This document shows positions 38,098-46,659 of a stretch of DNA of 64,000 nt, piece by piece. The stretch lies in NCBI GenBank assembly GCA_002434305.1, contig DJJU01000011.1, positions 62,001 to 126,000 of the forward strand, given 5' to 3'. Below the pieces are notes generated by a model. The model was not told where the DNA came from. It was given only the letters and a program-made list of their open reading frames with translations, and ran no database searches. Numbering within the stretch: position 1 is the stretch's first letter; each line of letters begins with the position of its first letter. The stretch comes from Alicycliphilus sp. UBA6560. Lineage in GTDB: Bacteria > Pseudomonadota > Gammaproteobacteria > Burkholderiales > Burkholderiaceae_C. The position numbers were made by a program, and so were the translations under genes.

Positions 38098-39402
38098 ATG
38101 CAGGACAGCACGATGGCCAACCCATCCCCTCTCGAAGAGACCGGCAACCCCTGGAGCGCCCAGGAGCCCGTCGCCAGCCCCGAGGCGGCCGACCCTTGGA
38201 GCGGTGCGGACGCCGCCGCCCCGGCCGATCCCTGGAGCGACAGCGCCACCGGCGCCACCGCGACTCCCGCGGGCGACCCTTGGGGTGGCTCGGACGCCAC
38301 CGCCGATCCGGCCGCCGGCGCCGACTGGCTGGGCGCCGCGGCTAGCGCGGGCGAGGACGCCACGGCCGACACCGGCTTCGCCGCGATGTGGCAGCAGCTG
38401 CAGACCGACGGCCTGCCCATCCAGGGCTGGATCAATGACAGTCTGCACTGGGTGGTGGAGAACTTCCGCCCCTTCTTCCAGGCCGTGCGCGCGCCCATCG
38501 ACGCCACCCTCACGGGCGTGACCGACGCCCTGCTGGCCGTGCCGGCACCGCTGATGATCGTGCTGGCCGCGCTGCTGGCCTGGCAGTTCGCCGGCCGCGC
38601 GCTGGCCATCGGCACGGGCGTGTCGCTGGCGCTGGTGATGCTGCTGGGCATCTGGCCCGACGCCATGGTGACGCTGGCGCTGGTGCTGACCTCGCTGCTG
38701 TTTTGCGTGCTGCTGGGCCTGCCGGCCGGCGTGGCCCTGGCGGCCAGCGACCGCGCCCAGCGCGTTACACGCCCGCTGCTGGACGCCATGCAGACCACGC
38801 CGGCCTTCGTCTACTTGGTGCCGGTGGTCATGCTGTTCGGCATCGGCAACGTGCCGGGCGTCATCGTGACCATCGTCTTCGCCCTGCCGCCGCTGATCCG
38901 CCTGACCAACCTGGGCATCCGCCAGGTGCGCCCGGACCTGATCGAGGCCAGCCGCGCTTACGGTGCCTCGCCCTGGCAGCTGCTGTGGAAGGTGCAGCTG
39001 CCCCTGGCCATGCCGTCCATCATGGCCGGCGTCAACCAGGCGCTGATGCTGTCACTGTCCATGGTGGTCATCGCCTCCATGATCGCGGTGGGCGGCCTGG
39101 GCCAGATGGTGCTGCGCGGCATCGGCCGCCTGGACATGGGCCTGGCCACCGTGGGCGGCCTGGGCATCGTGCTGCTGGCCATCGTGCTGGACCGCCTGAC
39201 CCAGGCCATGGGCGAGCCCGGCCGCGGCGGCCAGCGCTGGTGGCATACCGGCCCGGCCGGCCTGGTGCTGCGCCTGCTGCGCCGCCGCGCGGCCGCTGCG
39301 GCGGACGTGCCGGCCACCCCCCTGCCCCCGGCAGCCGCCGCGCCCGCTGCCGCCGCGGCGCCCTCCAAGCAAGCCCCCATGGGCCGCCAGCCCGCGCTCT
39401 GA
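38098..39402 (+). CDS. proW: Glycine betaine/proline ABC transporter permease
   Basis: A 434-residue permease. Its cytoplasmic N-terminal tail (about 95 residues) carries four imperfect repeats around the tripeptide N/D-P-W (NPWSAQ, DPWSGAD, DPWSDSA, DPWGGSD) and is acidic and Ala-rich. Then come the ProW membrane domain with FRPFFQAVRAPIDATLTGV, VFALPPLIRLTNLGIRQV, the EAA loop EASRAYGASPWQLLWKVQLPLA and GLGQMVLRGIGRLDMG. AAGGAGG precedes the ATG. An Ala/Pro-rich tail ends the protein. It lies 23 bp downstream of proV. Confidence 0.95.
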   Translation: MQDSTMANPSPLEETGNPWSAQEPVASPEAADPWSGADAAAPADPWSDSATGATATPAGDPWGGSDATADPAAGADWLGAAASAGEDATADTGFAAMWQQLQTDGLPIQGWINDSLHWVVENFRPFFQAVRAPIDATLTGVTDALLAVPAPLMIVLAALLAWQFAGRALAIGTGVSLALVMLLGIWPDAMVTLALVLTSLLFCVLLGLPAGVALAASDRAQRVTRPLLDAMQTTPAFVYLVPVVMLFGIGNVPGVIVTIVFALPPLIRLTNLGIRQVRPDLIEASRAYGASPWQLLWKVQLPLAMPSIMAGVNQALMLSLSMVVIASMIAVGGLGQMVLRGIGRLDMGLATVGGLGIVLLAIVLDRLTQAMGEPGRGGQRWWHTGPAGLVLRLLRRRAAAAADVPATPLPPAAAAPAAAAAPSKQAPMGRQPAL

Positions 39403-39460
39403 CGCGGCCTGCATGCCCCGGACCTCTTTACCGATGACCACAACGAAAGGAAAACCAAGG

Positions 39461-40504
39461 ATGACCATGACCACCCACACTCCCCCGCGCCGCGCGCGCG
39501 CCCTGCGCGCCGGCCTGGCCACCGCCTTGGCCAGCGTGACCCTGGCTTTTGCGGGCGGCAGCGCCCTGGCCGCCGACCAGCCCGGCAAGGGCGTGACGGT
39601 GCAGCCGCTCAAGAGCTCGATCGCCGAGGAAACCTTCCAGACCCTGCTGGTCATGCGGGCGCTGGAGAAGCTGGGCTATGACGTCAAGCCCATCAAGGAA
39701 GTGGAATACCCCACGGCCCACGTCGCCATCGCCAATGGCGATGCCACCTTCCTCGCGGACCACTGGAACCCGCTGCACGCCGACTACTACAAGAACGCCG
39801 GCGGCGCGGCCAAGCTCTACCGCGAGGGCGTCTTCTCGGGCAACGCCGCCCAGGGCTACCTGATCGACAAGAAGACGGCCGACCAGTACCAGATCACCAA
39901 CCTGGAGCAGCTGAAAAAACCCGAGATCGCCAAGCTGTTCGACACCAACGGCGACGGCAAGGCCGACCTGACGGGCTGCAACCCCGGCTGGGGCTGCGAG
40001 GCCGTGATCGAGCACCAGCTGGACGCCTACGGCCTGCGCCCCACCGTGACGCACAACCAGGGTTCGTACTCCGCGCTGATTGCCGACACCATCACCCGTT
40101 ACCGCGAGGGCAAGCCGGTGCTGTACTACACCTGGACGCCCTACTGGGTGAGCAACGAGCTCAAGCCCGGCCGCGACGTAGTGTGGCTGGAGGTGCCGTT
40201 CTCCTCCCTGCCCGGTGAGCAAAAGGGCACCGACACCAAGCTGCCGAACGGCAAGAACTACGGCTTCGTGGTGAACAACCAGCACATCCTGGCCAACAAG
40301 GCCTGGGCCGAGGCCAACCCGGCCGCGGCCAAGCTGTTCGCCGTGATGCAGCTGCCGGTGGCCGACATCAATGCGCAGAACCACATGATGAGCCAGGGCC
40401 AGAACAAGCCGGCCGACATCGAGCGCCACGTGGACGGCTGGATCAAGGCCCACCAAAAGACCTTCGACGGCTGGCTGGCGCAGGCCCGCGCCGCGGCCCA
40501 GTAA
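39461..40504 (+). CDS. proX: Glycine betaine-binding periplasmic protein ProX
   Basis: A 347-residue substrate-binding protein with a signal peptide cleaved near ALAADQ (about residue 38). It has the family sequences VQPLKSSIAEETFQTLLVMRALEKLGY, FLADHWNPLHADYY (binding-site Trp102), TWTPYWVSNELKPGRDVVWLEVPF and the disulfide pair Cys173/Cys179 in GCNPGWGCE, as in E. coli ProX. The second of three close ATGs was chosen because AAAGGAAAA lies at the best distance. Confidence 0.95.
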   Translation: MTMTTHTPPRRARALRAGLATALASVTLAFAGGSALAADQPGKGVTVQPLKSSIAEETFQTLLVMRALEKLGYDVKPIKEVEYPTAHVAIANGDATFLADHWNPLHADYYKNAGGAAKLYREGVFSGNAAQGYLIDKKTADQYQITNLEQLKKPEIAKLFDTNGDGKADLTGCNPGWGCEAVIEHQLDAYGLRPTVTHNQGSYSALIADTITRYREGKPVLYYTWTPYWVSNELKPGRDVVWLEVPFSSLPGEQKGTDTKLPNGKNYGFVVNNQHILANKAWAEANPAAAKLFAVMQLPVADINAQNHMMSQGQNKPADIERHVDGWIKAHQKTFDGWLAQARAAAQ

Positions 40505-40676
40505 GGCCAGCACAGGCGCGCCCCACGCGCGCCGCGACCGCCCGGCCCCTGCGCCGGCGACCTCCTTGCCGCGGCTGCCGGCCCCAGGCCGGCGCACGGC
40601 CCGTTCTCCCTCACCCTGCCGCGCCCGGGCGCAGCGCATTGCTGCGCGCGGGCGCCGGCCCCACCGTTTCAAAGGC

Positions 40677-41708
40677 ATGCAAGCAATCCGACGACTCCAC
40701 ACCCTCATTCGCCACACTGCCGCCATCGCGGCCCTCTCGCTGACGGCCCTGGCCGCACCCGCCGCCCACGCCGTCGACACCCAGCCCGGCCAGGGCGTCA
40801 AGGTCGTGGTGCTGAAAAGCTCCCTGGCCGAGGAATCCTTCCAGACCGTGCTCGTCATGAAGGCCCTGCAGCAGCTGGGCTACGACGTCGCCCCTTACAA
40901 GGAGCTGGACTACCCCCTGGCCCACATGGCCGTGGCCAGCGGCGACGCCACGCTGATCGCCAACCACTGGAACCCGCACCACTCCGAGTTCTACAAGGCC
41001 GCTGGCGGCGACTCCAAGCTGTCGCGCAAGGGCGTGTACTCCGCCGGCGCCGTGCAGGGCTACATGATCGACAGGAAGACGGCCGAGCAGTACGGCATCA
41101 CCCATCTGGACCAGCTCAAGGACCCGAAGCTGGCCCGGCTGTTCGACAGCAGCGGCGACGGGAAGGCCGATCTGGTCGGCCCCAACGCCGGCTGGGGCGG
41201 CGAGGCCGTGGTCGAGCATCACCTGGACACCTTCGGCCTGCGTCCCACGGTCGATTACGTGCAGGGCAACTACACGGCGCTGATCTCCGAGACGCTGGCG
41301 CGCTTTCAGGACGGCAAGCCGGTGCTGTTCTATGCCTGGACGCCGCACTGGCTGAGCAACGTGCTGCGCACCGGCAAGGACGTGGTCTGGCTGCAAGTGC
41401 CCTACTCGGCCATGCCCGGCGTGCAGGCCGGCACCGACACCCAGCTGGCCAACGGCAAGAACTACGGCTTTCCGCTGAACAACCAGTACATCGTGGCCAA
41501 CAAGGAATGGGTGGCCCAGAACCCGGCGGCAGGCAAGCTGTTCGAGGTCATGCAGGTGCCGCTGGCCGACATCAGCGCCCAGAACCGCCTGGTGCACCAG
41601 GGCGAGAAGAGCGCCGCTGACGTCGAGCGCCATGCTGATGCCTGGATCCGCGCGCACCAGAAGACCTTCGACGGCTGGCTGGCGCAGGCGCGCGCCGCCG
41701 CCAAGTAA
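40677..41708 (+). CDS. Second ProX-like betaine-binding protein, lacking the disulfide
   Basis: A 343-residue paralog of the preceding gene, with the same signal-peptide layout (AAHAVD at about 30-34), LKSSLAEESFQTVLVMKALQQLGY, LIANHWNPHHSEFY and FYAWTPHWLSNVLRTGKDVVWLQVPY. The two cysteines of ProX are replaced: GPNAGWGGE aligns with GCNPGWGCE. The binding tryptophans are kept, so a quaternary-amine ligand is likely, perhaps with different preference. It begins 172 bp after proX; that gap holds no gene I can recognise. Probably part of the same operon, closed by the terminator at 41.74 kb. Confidence 0.9.
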   Translation: MQAIRRLHTLIRHTAAIAALSLTALAAPAAHAVDTQPGQGVKVVVLKSSLAEESFQTVLVMKALQQLGYDVAPYKELDYPLAHMAVASGDATLIANHWNPHHSEFYKAAGGDSKLSRKGVYSAGAVQGYMIDRKTAEQYGITHLDQLKDPKLARLFDSSGDGKADLVGPNAGWGGEAVVEHHLDTFGLRPTVDYVQGNYTALISETLARFQDGKPVLFYAWTPHWLSNVLRTGKDVVWLQVPYSAMPGVQAGTDTQLANGKNYGFPLNNQYIVANKEWVAQNPAAGKLFEVMQVPLADISAQNRLVHQGEKSAADVERHADAWIRAHQKTFDGWLAQARAAAK

Positions 41709-41738
41709 GCCCCTGAGGCCGGGCCGACCGGCCAAGGC

Positions 41739-41782
41739 AGCGGGCCCCGCGATGTCAGCATCGCCGGGCCCGCTTTGTTTTT
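41739..41782 (+). terminator. Terminator of the proVWX operon
   Basis: Long stem AGCGGGCCCCGCGATG / CATCGCCGGGCCCGCT with a 4-nt loop and a following TTGTTTTTG. A repeat copy begins in the T-tract. Confidence 0.8.
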
Positions 41783-41828
41783 GATAGCTGCCAGCGCTTG
41801 TCCAGCAAGCGCTGGAGGCCAAAAACAC
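41775..41828 (-). repeat. Dispersed palindromic repeat copy, minus orientation
   Basis: Reads TTTTTGATAGCTGCCAGCGC then TTGTCCAGCAAGCGCTGGAGGCC, the inverse of the plus-oriented copies, with perfect 10-nt arms. Confidence 0.9.
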
Positions 41829-41927
41829 CTAAAACGCGGCGGCACCTGCCTGCCCAAGCCCCGTCCCACGTGCGGCGTTGGCGCCTGCCGACAGCCGCGC
41901 CCGCCTGCGCAGGGTGTGATCGGCACC

Positions 41928-43226
41928 ATGCCCGAGCCCGCCCGCACTCCCTCCGCCGCACCGCGTCCGCCCCGCCTTCCCGCCGGCCTGGTCTACGTGG
42001 ACCGCAGCCAGCCCGGCATCACCCGCGTGCGCGAGGGCGATGCCTTTCGCTACCGCACGCCGGCCGGCGACTGGCTGCAGGACGAAGACCACCTGGCGCA
42101 CATCCGCCGCCTGGCCATTCCGCCGGCCTACACCGACGTGTGGATCTGCCCCTTGCCGCAGGGCCATCTGCAGGCCACCGGGCGCGACGCGCGCGGGCGG
42201 CTGCAGTACCGCTACCACCCCGACTGGCGGCGCGTGCGCGACGGCTCCAAGTTCGAGCGCATGCGCGCCTTCGGCCAGGCGCTGCCGCGCATCCGCCGGC
42301 AGGTGGAGCGCGACCTGCAGTCGTGCCGCAAGAAGACCTTGTCGCGCCAGTGCGTGCTGGCGACCATCGTGCGGCTGCTGGACACGACCTATGTGCGCGT
42401 GGGCAATGAGGAATATGCCGTCACCAACGGCTCGTACGGCCTGACCACGCTGCGCACGCGCCACGCCGCCGTGCGCGGCGCCAGCACGCTGCTGCGCTTT
42501 CGCGGCAAGAGCGGCGTGATGCAGGAGGCGAAACTGGAGGACCCGCGCGTGGCCCGCGTGGTGCGCCGCTGCCAGCAGCTGCCGGGCCAGGAGCTGTTCC
42601 AGTGGCAGGACGCGGACGGCGGGCTGCACAGCGTCGGCTCGGGCGACGTGAACGCCTACCTGGCCGAGATCGCTGGCGAGACCGGGCACTTCACGGCCAA
42701 GGACTTCCGCACCTGGCACGGCACGGTCCAGGCGCTGGAACTGACGCGCGTGGCCTGCACCCGCGCGGCCGACGGCGACGCGCTGCCGGCGCGCGGCGTG
42801 GCGCGGCAGATCCTGGTCGAGGTGGCGCGCCAGCTGGGCAACACCCCGGCGGTGTGCCGCAAGTCCTATGTGCACCCGGCCGTGCTGGCGCTGGGCGAAG
42901 GGCTGGCGTCGGACGTCGGCCCGGGCCTGCAGCGCCTGTGGCAGCGCCTGGGCCGCGCGGGCAGCAGCCCGCGGGGCCTGAGCGCGGCCGAGCGGCGGCT
43001 GCTGGCCTTTCTGCGCCACCCGCCGCGCCCGCGCGCCGCGCCCGCGCAGGCCCGGGGCAGGCGCCCGGGCGGGGCGGCGCGCACCGGCCGGTCCGCCGGC
43101 GCGGGCCGGCGCCTGGCGGCGCAGGCGCCCCGGCGCGGCCAGGCCGGCGGGGCCGGACGCGCCTCTCCTGCCGCGGCCAGGCGCGCCGTACGCGCCGGTG
43201 CGGCCGTGGCGTCCGCCGCCGCCTGA
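41928..43226 (+). CDS. Type IB DNA topoisomerase
   Basis: Relaxes DNA supercoils by a transient 3'-phosphotyrosyl link; bacterial versions resemble poxvirus topoisomerase. The 432-residue protein has the N-terminal domain (GITRVREGDAFRYR, IPPAYTDVWICP), the catalytic pocket (YVRVGNEEYAVTNGSYGLTTLR at about 155-176 with the catalytic Arg; KDFRTWHGT at 258-266 with the catalytic His264), and the nucleophile Tyr314 in CRKSYVHPAV. The last 85 or so residues are a low-complexity Ala/Arg/Gly tail, basic and presumably DNA-binding. The RBS is weak and the ATG provisional. It is a single gene between the pro operon and fumC. Confidence 0.92.
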   Translation: MPEPARTPSAAPRPPRLPAGLVYVDRSQPGITRVREGDAFRYRTPAGDWLQDEDHLAHIRRLAIPPAYTDVWICPLPQGHLQATGRDARGRLQYRYHPDWRRVRDGSKFERMRAFGQALPRIRRQVERDLQSCRKKTLSRQCVLATIVRLLDTTYVRVGNEEYAVTNGSYGLTTLRTRHAAVRGASTLLRFRGKSGVMQEAKLEDPRVARVVRRCQQLPGQELFQWQDADGGLHSVGSGDVNAYLAEIAGETGHFTAKDFRTWHGTVQALELTRVACTRAADGDALPARGVARQILVEVARQLGNTPAVCRKSYVHPAVLALGEGLASDVGPGLQRLWQRLGRAGSSPRGLSAAERRLLAFLRHPPRPRAAPAQARGRRPGGAARTGRSAGAGRRLAAQAPRRGQAGGAGRASPAAARRAVRAGAAVASAAA

Positions 43227-43248
43227 GAGGATCAGCGCTGCGTCGCTC

Positions 43249-43299
43249 CTCTTTTAGTAGCTGCTGGCGCTTGACTGACGGCCGCTACAGGCCTTTTTG
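43249..43299 (-). repeat. Dispersed palindromic repeat copy, minus orientation (degenerate)
   Basis: TTTTAGTAGCTGCTGGCGCTTGAC then TACAGGCCTTTTTG: ends conserved, right arm lost. It lies between the convergent topoisomerase and fumC genes. Confidence 0.65.
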
Positions 43300-43349
43300 A
43301 CCCATATTCCTGGCGCGGACCCGAACGGGCTTGGCCAGGCGGACGCCCG

Positions 43350-44759
43350 TCAGCGCCCTACCATCCTGCCCGGCACCACCCACTGGTCGAACTGCTCGGC
43401 CGTCACGTGGCCGGAGGCCAGCGCGGCCTCGCGCAGGCTGGTGCCCTGCTGGTGCGCGCGCTTGGCGATCTGCGCGGCCTTGTCGTAGCCGATGTGCGGA
43501 TTGAGCGCGGTGACCAGCATCAGCGAGCGCTCGACCAACTCGGCGATGCGCTGGCGCTGCGGCTCGATGCCCACGGCGCAGTGCTCGTTGAAGCTGACCA
43601 TGCCGTCGGCCAGCAGGCGCACGCTCTGCAAGAAGTTGTGCGCGATCATGGGGCGGAACACGTTCAGCTCGAAGTTGCCGCTGGCCCCGCCGATGTTGAT
43701 GGCCACGTCGTTGCCCATGACCTGGGCGCACAGCATGGTCATGGCTTCGCACTGCGTGGGGTTGACCTTGCCCGGCATGATGGACGAGCCGGGCTCGTTC
43801 TCGGGGATGCTGATCTCGCCGATGCCGCTGCGCGGCCCGCTGGCCAGCCAGCGCACGTCGTTGGCGATCTTGGTCAGGCTGGCCGCCAGCGTCTTCAAGG
43901 CGCCGTGCGCCGCCACCAGCGCGTCGCAGCTGGCCAGGGCCTCGAACTTGCTCGGGGCGGTGACGAAGGGCTGGCCGGTGAAGTTCGCCAGCTCCTGCGC
44001 TACCTGCTCGGCATAGCCCGCGGGCGCGTTCAGCCCCGTGCCCACGGCCGTGCCGCCCAGGGCCAGCTCGCACAGGTGAGGCAGGGCCGCGCGCACGTGG
44101 CGCTCGCCGTGGGCCAGCTGCGCCGCCCAGCCGGAGATCTCCTGGCCCAGGGTGAGCGGGGTGGCGTCCTGCAGGTGGGTGCGGCCAATCTTCACGATGT
44201 CGTCAAACGCCTCGGCCTTGGCGGCCAGCGTTTCGCGCAGCTCGCCGAGGGCCGGCAGCAGCCGGTGCGCGATAGCCTGCACCGCCGCCACGTGCATGGC
44301 GGTGGGAAAGACGTCGTTGCTGGACTGGCTCTTGTTTACGTCGTCGTTGGGGTGCACCAGCCGGCCCTCGCCGCGCTCGCCCCCCATCAGCTCGCTGGCG
44401 CGGTTGGCCAGCACCTCGTTGACGTTCATGTTGGTCTGCGTGCCCGAGCCGGTCTGCCACACGACGAGCGGAAATTCGCCCTCGTGCCCGCCCTCCAGCA
44501 GCTCGTCGGCGGCGGCCACGATGGCGCGCGTGCGGTCCGCCGGCAGCAGGCCCAGCGCGTGGTTGACCCGGGCCGAAGCGCGCTTGACCTGCACCAGCGC
44601 GCGGATCAGCTCGGCCGGCTGGCGCTCGCCGGAGATGTCGAAGTTCTGCAGCGAGCGCTGCGTCTGCGCCCCCCACAGGCGGTCGGCCGGCACCTCGATG
44701 GGGCCGAAGGTGTCGCGCTCAGTGCGGGTGCTGCGGGGGTGGTGGCTGCTGCTGTCCAT
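43350..44759 (-). CDS. fumC: Fumarate hydratase class II
   Basis: Oxygen-stable, iron-free fumarase of the TCA cycle. The 469-residue protein shows TERDTFGPIEVPADRLWGAQTQRS, VVWQTGSGTQTNMNVNEVLANRA, HPNDDVNKSQSSNDVFPTAMH, IGRTHLQDATPLTLGQE and the superfamily signature GSSIMPGKVNPTQCEA with the catalytic Ser loop. Length and order are normal. It is divergent from the class I fumarase gene with 180 bp between the starts. Confidence 0.97.
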   Translation of the reverse strand: MDSSSHHPRSTRTERDTFGPIEVPADRLWGAQTQRSLQNFDISGERQPAELIRALVQVKRASARVNHALGLLPADRTRAIVAAADELLEGGHEGEFPLVVWQTGSGTQTNMNVNEVLANRASELMGGERGEGRLVHPNDDVNKSQSSNDVFPTAMHVAAVQAIAHRLLPALGELRETLAAKAEAFDDIVKIGRTHLQDATPLTLGQEISGWAAQLAHGERHVRAALPHLCELALGGTAVGTGLNAPAGYAEQVAQELANFTGQPFVTAPSKFEALASCDALVAAHGALKTLAASLTKIANDVRWLASGPRSGIGEISIPENEPGSSIMPGKVNPTQCEAMTMLCAQVMGNDVAINIGGASGNFELNVFRPMIAHNFLQSVRLLADGMVSFNEHCAVGIEPQRQRIAELVERSLMLVTALNPHIGYDKAAQIAKRAHQQGTSLREAALASGHVTAEQFDQWVVPGRMVGR

Positions 44760-44939
44760 GTCGGGCCTGTTCCTTGGATGAAGACGGGTGGGTGGATCAG
44801 GGGCATTTCACTCCAAACCGCGCGGCGCCGGAAGCTGGCGGGTTTTTCCCGCAAAGCCCTGGCGCCAGGCTCCTGCAAGGTGCGAGGGGGATAATCCCGC
44901 CCGTCATTTCTGTTACACGTCACCCACGTCTTCCGCCTC

Positions 44940-46499
44940 ATGACCACGACCATCCGCTACCAAGACCTGGTGGAATCCATCGCCGGCGCGCTGCAATACA
45001 TCAGCTACTACCACCCCGCCGACTACATCCAGCACCTGGCCCGCGCTTACGAGCGCGAGCAGTCGCCCGCCGCCAAGGACGCGATGGCGCAGATCCTCAC
45101 CAACAGCAAGATGGCCGCCTTCGGCCACCGCCCCATCTGCCAGGACACGGGCATCGTCAACGTCTTCCTGAAGGTGGGCATGGACGTGCGCTGGGAGGGC
45201 TTCCCGGCCGGCCAGGGCCTGGAGGATGCCATCAACGAAGGCGTGCGCCGCGGCTACCAGCACCCGGACAACACGCTGCGCGCCAGCGTGGTGGCCGACC
45301 CGCACTTCGCCCGCAAAAACACCAAGGACAACACCCCGGCCGTGATCAGCATGCAGCTGGTGCCCGGCAGCACCCTGGATGTGACCGTGGCCGCCAAGGG
45401 CGGCGGCAGCGAGAACAAGTCCAAGATGGTGATGATGAACCCCAGCGACAGCCTGGTGGACTGGGTGCTGAAGACCGTGCCCGAGATGGGCGCCGGCTGG
45501 TGCCCGCCCGGCATGCTGGGCATCGGCATCGGCGGCACGGCCGAGAAGGCCGTGCTGCTGGCCAAGGAAAGCCTGATGGACGACCTGGACATGTACGAGC
45601 TGCAGGCCAAAGCCGCGCGCGGCGAGAAGCTCGATCAGGTCGAGGAGCTGCGCCTGGAGCTGTTTGAGAAGGTCAACGCCCTGGGCATTGGCGCGCAGGG
45701 CCTGGGCGGCCTGGCCACCGTGCTGGACGTGAAGATCAAGATGTACCCCACCCACGCGGCCAGCAAGCCCGTGGCCATGATTCCCAACTGCGCCGCCACG
45801 CGGCACGCGCATTTCGTCATGGACGGCAGCGGCCCGGTGTACCTGGAGGCGCCCAGCATCGACCTGTGGCCCCAGGTGCAGTGGGCGCCCAACACCGAGA
45901 CCAGCAAGCGCGTCGACCTCAACACCCTGACCAAGGAAGAGGTTGCCAGCTGGAAACCCGGCCAGACGCTGCTGCTGAACGGCAAGATGCTCACCGGCCG
46001 CGACGCCGCGCACAAGCGCATCCAGGACATGCTGGCTTCCGGGCAGCCGCTGCCCGTGGACTTCACCAACCGCGTCATCTACTACGTCGGCCCCGTCGAC
46101 CCGGTGCGCGACGAAGTCGTCGGCCCGGCCGGCCCGACCACGGCCACGCGCATGGACAAGTTCACCCGCATGATGCTGGAGCAAACCGGCCTGATCGCCA
46201 TGATCGGCAAGTCCGAGCGCGGCCCGGTGGCCATCCAGGCGATCAAGGACAACCAGAGCGCCTACCTGATGGCCGTGGGCGGCGCCGCCTACCTGGTCAG
46301 CAAGGCCATCAAGCACGCCCGCGTGGTGGGCTTCGAGGACCTGGGGATGGAGGCCATCTACGAGTTCGACGTGGTCGACATGCCCGTCACCGTGGCGGTG
46401 GACGCGGGCGGCACCAGCGCCCACATCACCGGCCCGGCCGAGTGGCAGAAGCGCATCGCCAGCGGCGAGTTCAAGGGCATCGCGCTGGCCACGGCCTGA
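44940..46499 (+). CDS. fumA: Fumarate hydratase class I (iron-sulfur)
   Basis: 4Fe-4S fumarase that is faster but oxygen-sensitive. The 519-residue protein has both the alpha (N-terminal) and beta (C-terminal) domains. Cluster ligands are visible as Cys67 in ICQDTG, Cys188 in GWCPPG and Cys284 in NCAATRH. The C-terminal part shows GKMLTGRDAAHKRI, GPTTATRMDKFT and MIGKSERG. It lies head-to-head with fumC, giving the cell both fumarase classes from one divergent region, presumably used under different iron and oxygen conditions. Confidence 0.96.
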   Translation: MTTTIRYQDLVESIAGALQYISYYHPADYIQHLARAYEREQSPAAKDAMAQILTNSKMAAFGHRPICQDTGIVNVFLKVGMDVRWEGFPAGQGLEDAINEGVRRGYQHPDNTLRASVVADPHFARKNTKDNTPAVISMQLVPGSTLDVTVAAKGGGSENKSKMVMMNPSDSLVDWVLKTVPEMGAGWCPPGMLGIGIGGTAEKAVLLAKESLMDDLDMYELQAKAARGEKLDQVEELRLELFEKVNALGIGAQGLGGLATVLDVKIKMYPTHAASKPVAMIPNCAATRHAHFVMDGSGPVYLEAPSIDLWPQVQWAPNTETSKRVDLNTLTKEEVASWKPGQTLLLNGKMLTGRDAAHKRIQDMLASGQPLPVDFTNRVIYYVGPVDPVRDEVVGPAGPTTATRMDKFTRMMLEQTGLIAMIGKSERGPVAIQAIKDNQSAYLMAVGGAAYLVSKAIKHARVVGFEDLGMEAIYEFDVVDMPVTVAVDAGGTSAHITGPAEWQKRIASGEFKGIALATA

Positions 46500-46659
46500 G
46501 GCGGCAACGGCCCGCTGCGGCTGCCAGGCGAAGGGGGGATTCAACCATGCGCCTTGTCACACGCACCGGCGGGCAGCCCAGGGCCGTGCTGCCATGCCCA
46601 TTGCGCTTGGCAGCCTTTTCCTGCGCCCCTGCATGCCCGGCGCCACTTCCAGGCCGTTG

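Noticed and set aside
38098..38382. Short tandem repeat considered as a CRISPR-like or minisatellite array
   Set aside because: The periodicity is at protein level (DPW motifs) within proW, with no conserved DNA repeat-spacer pattern.
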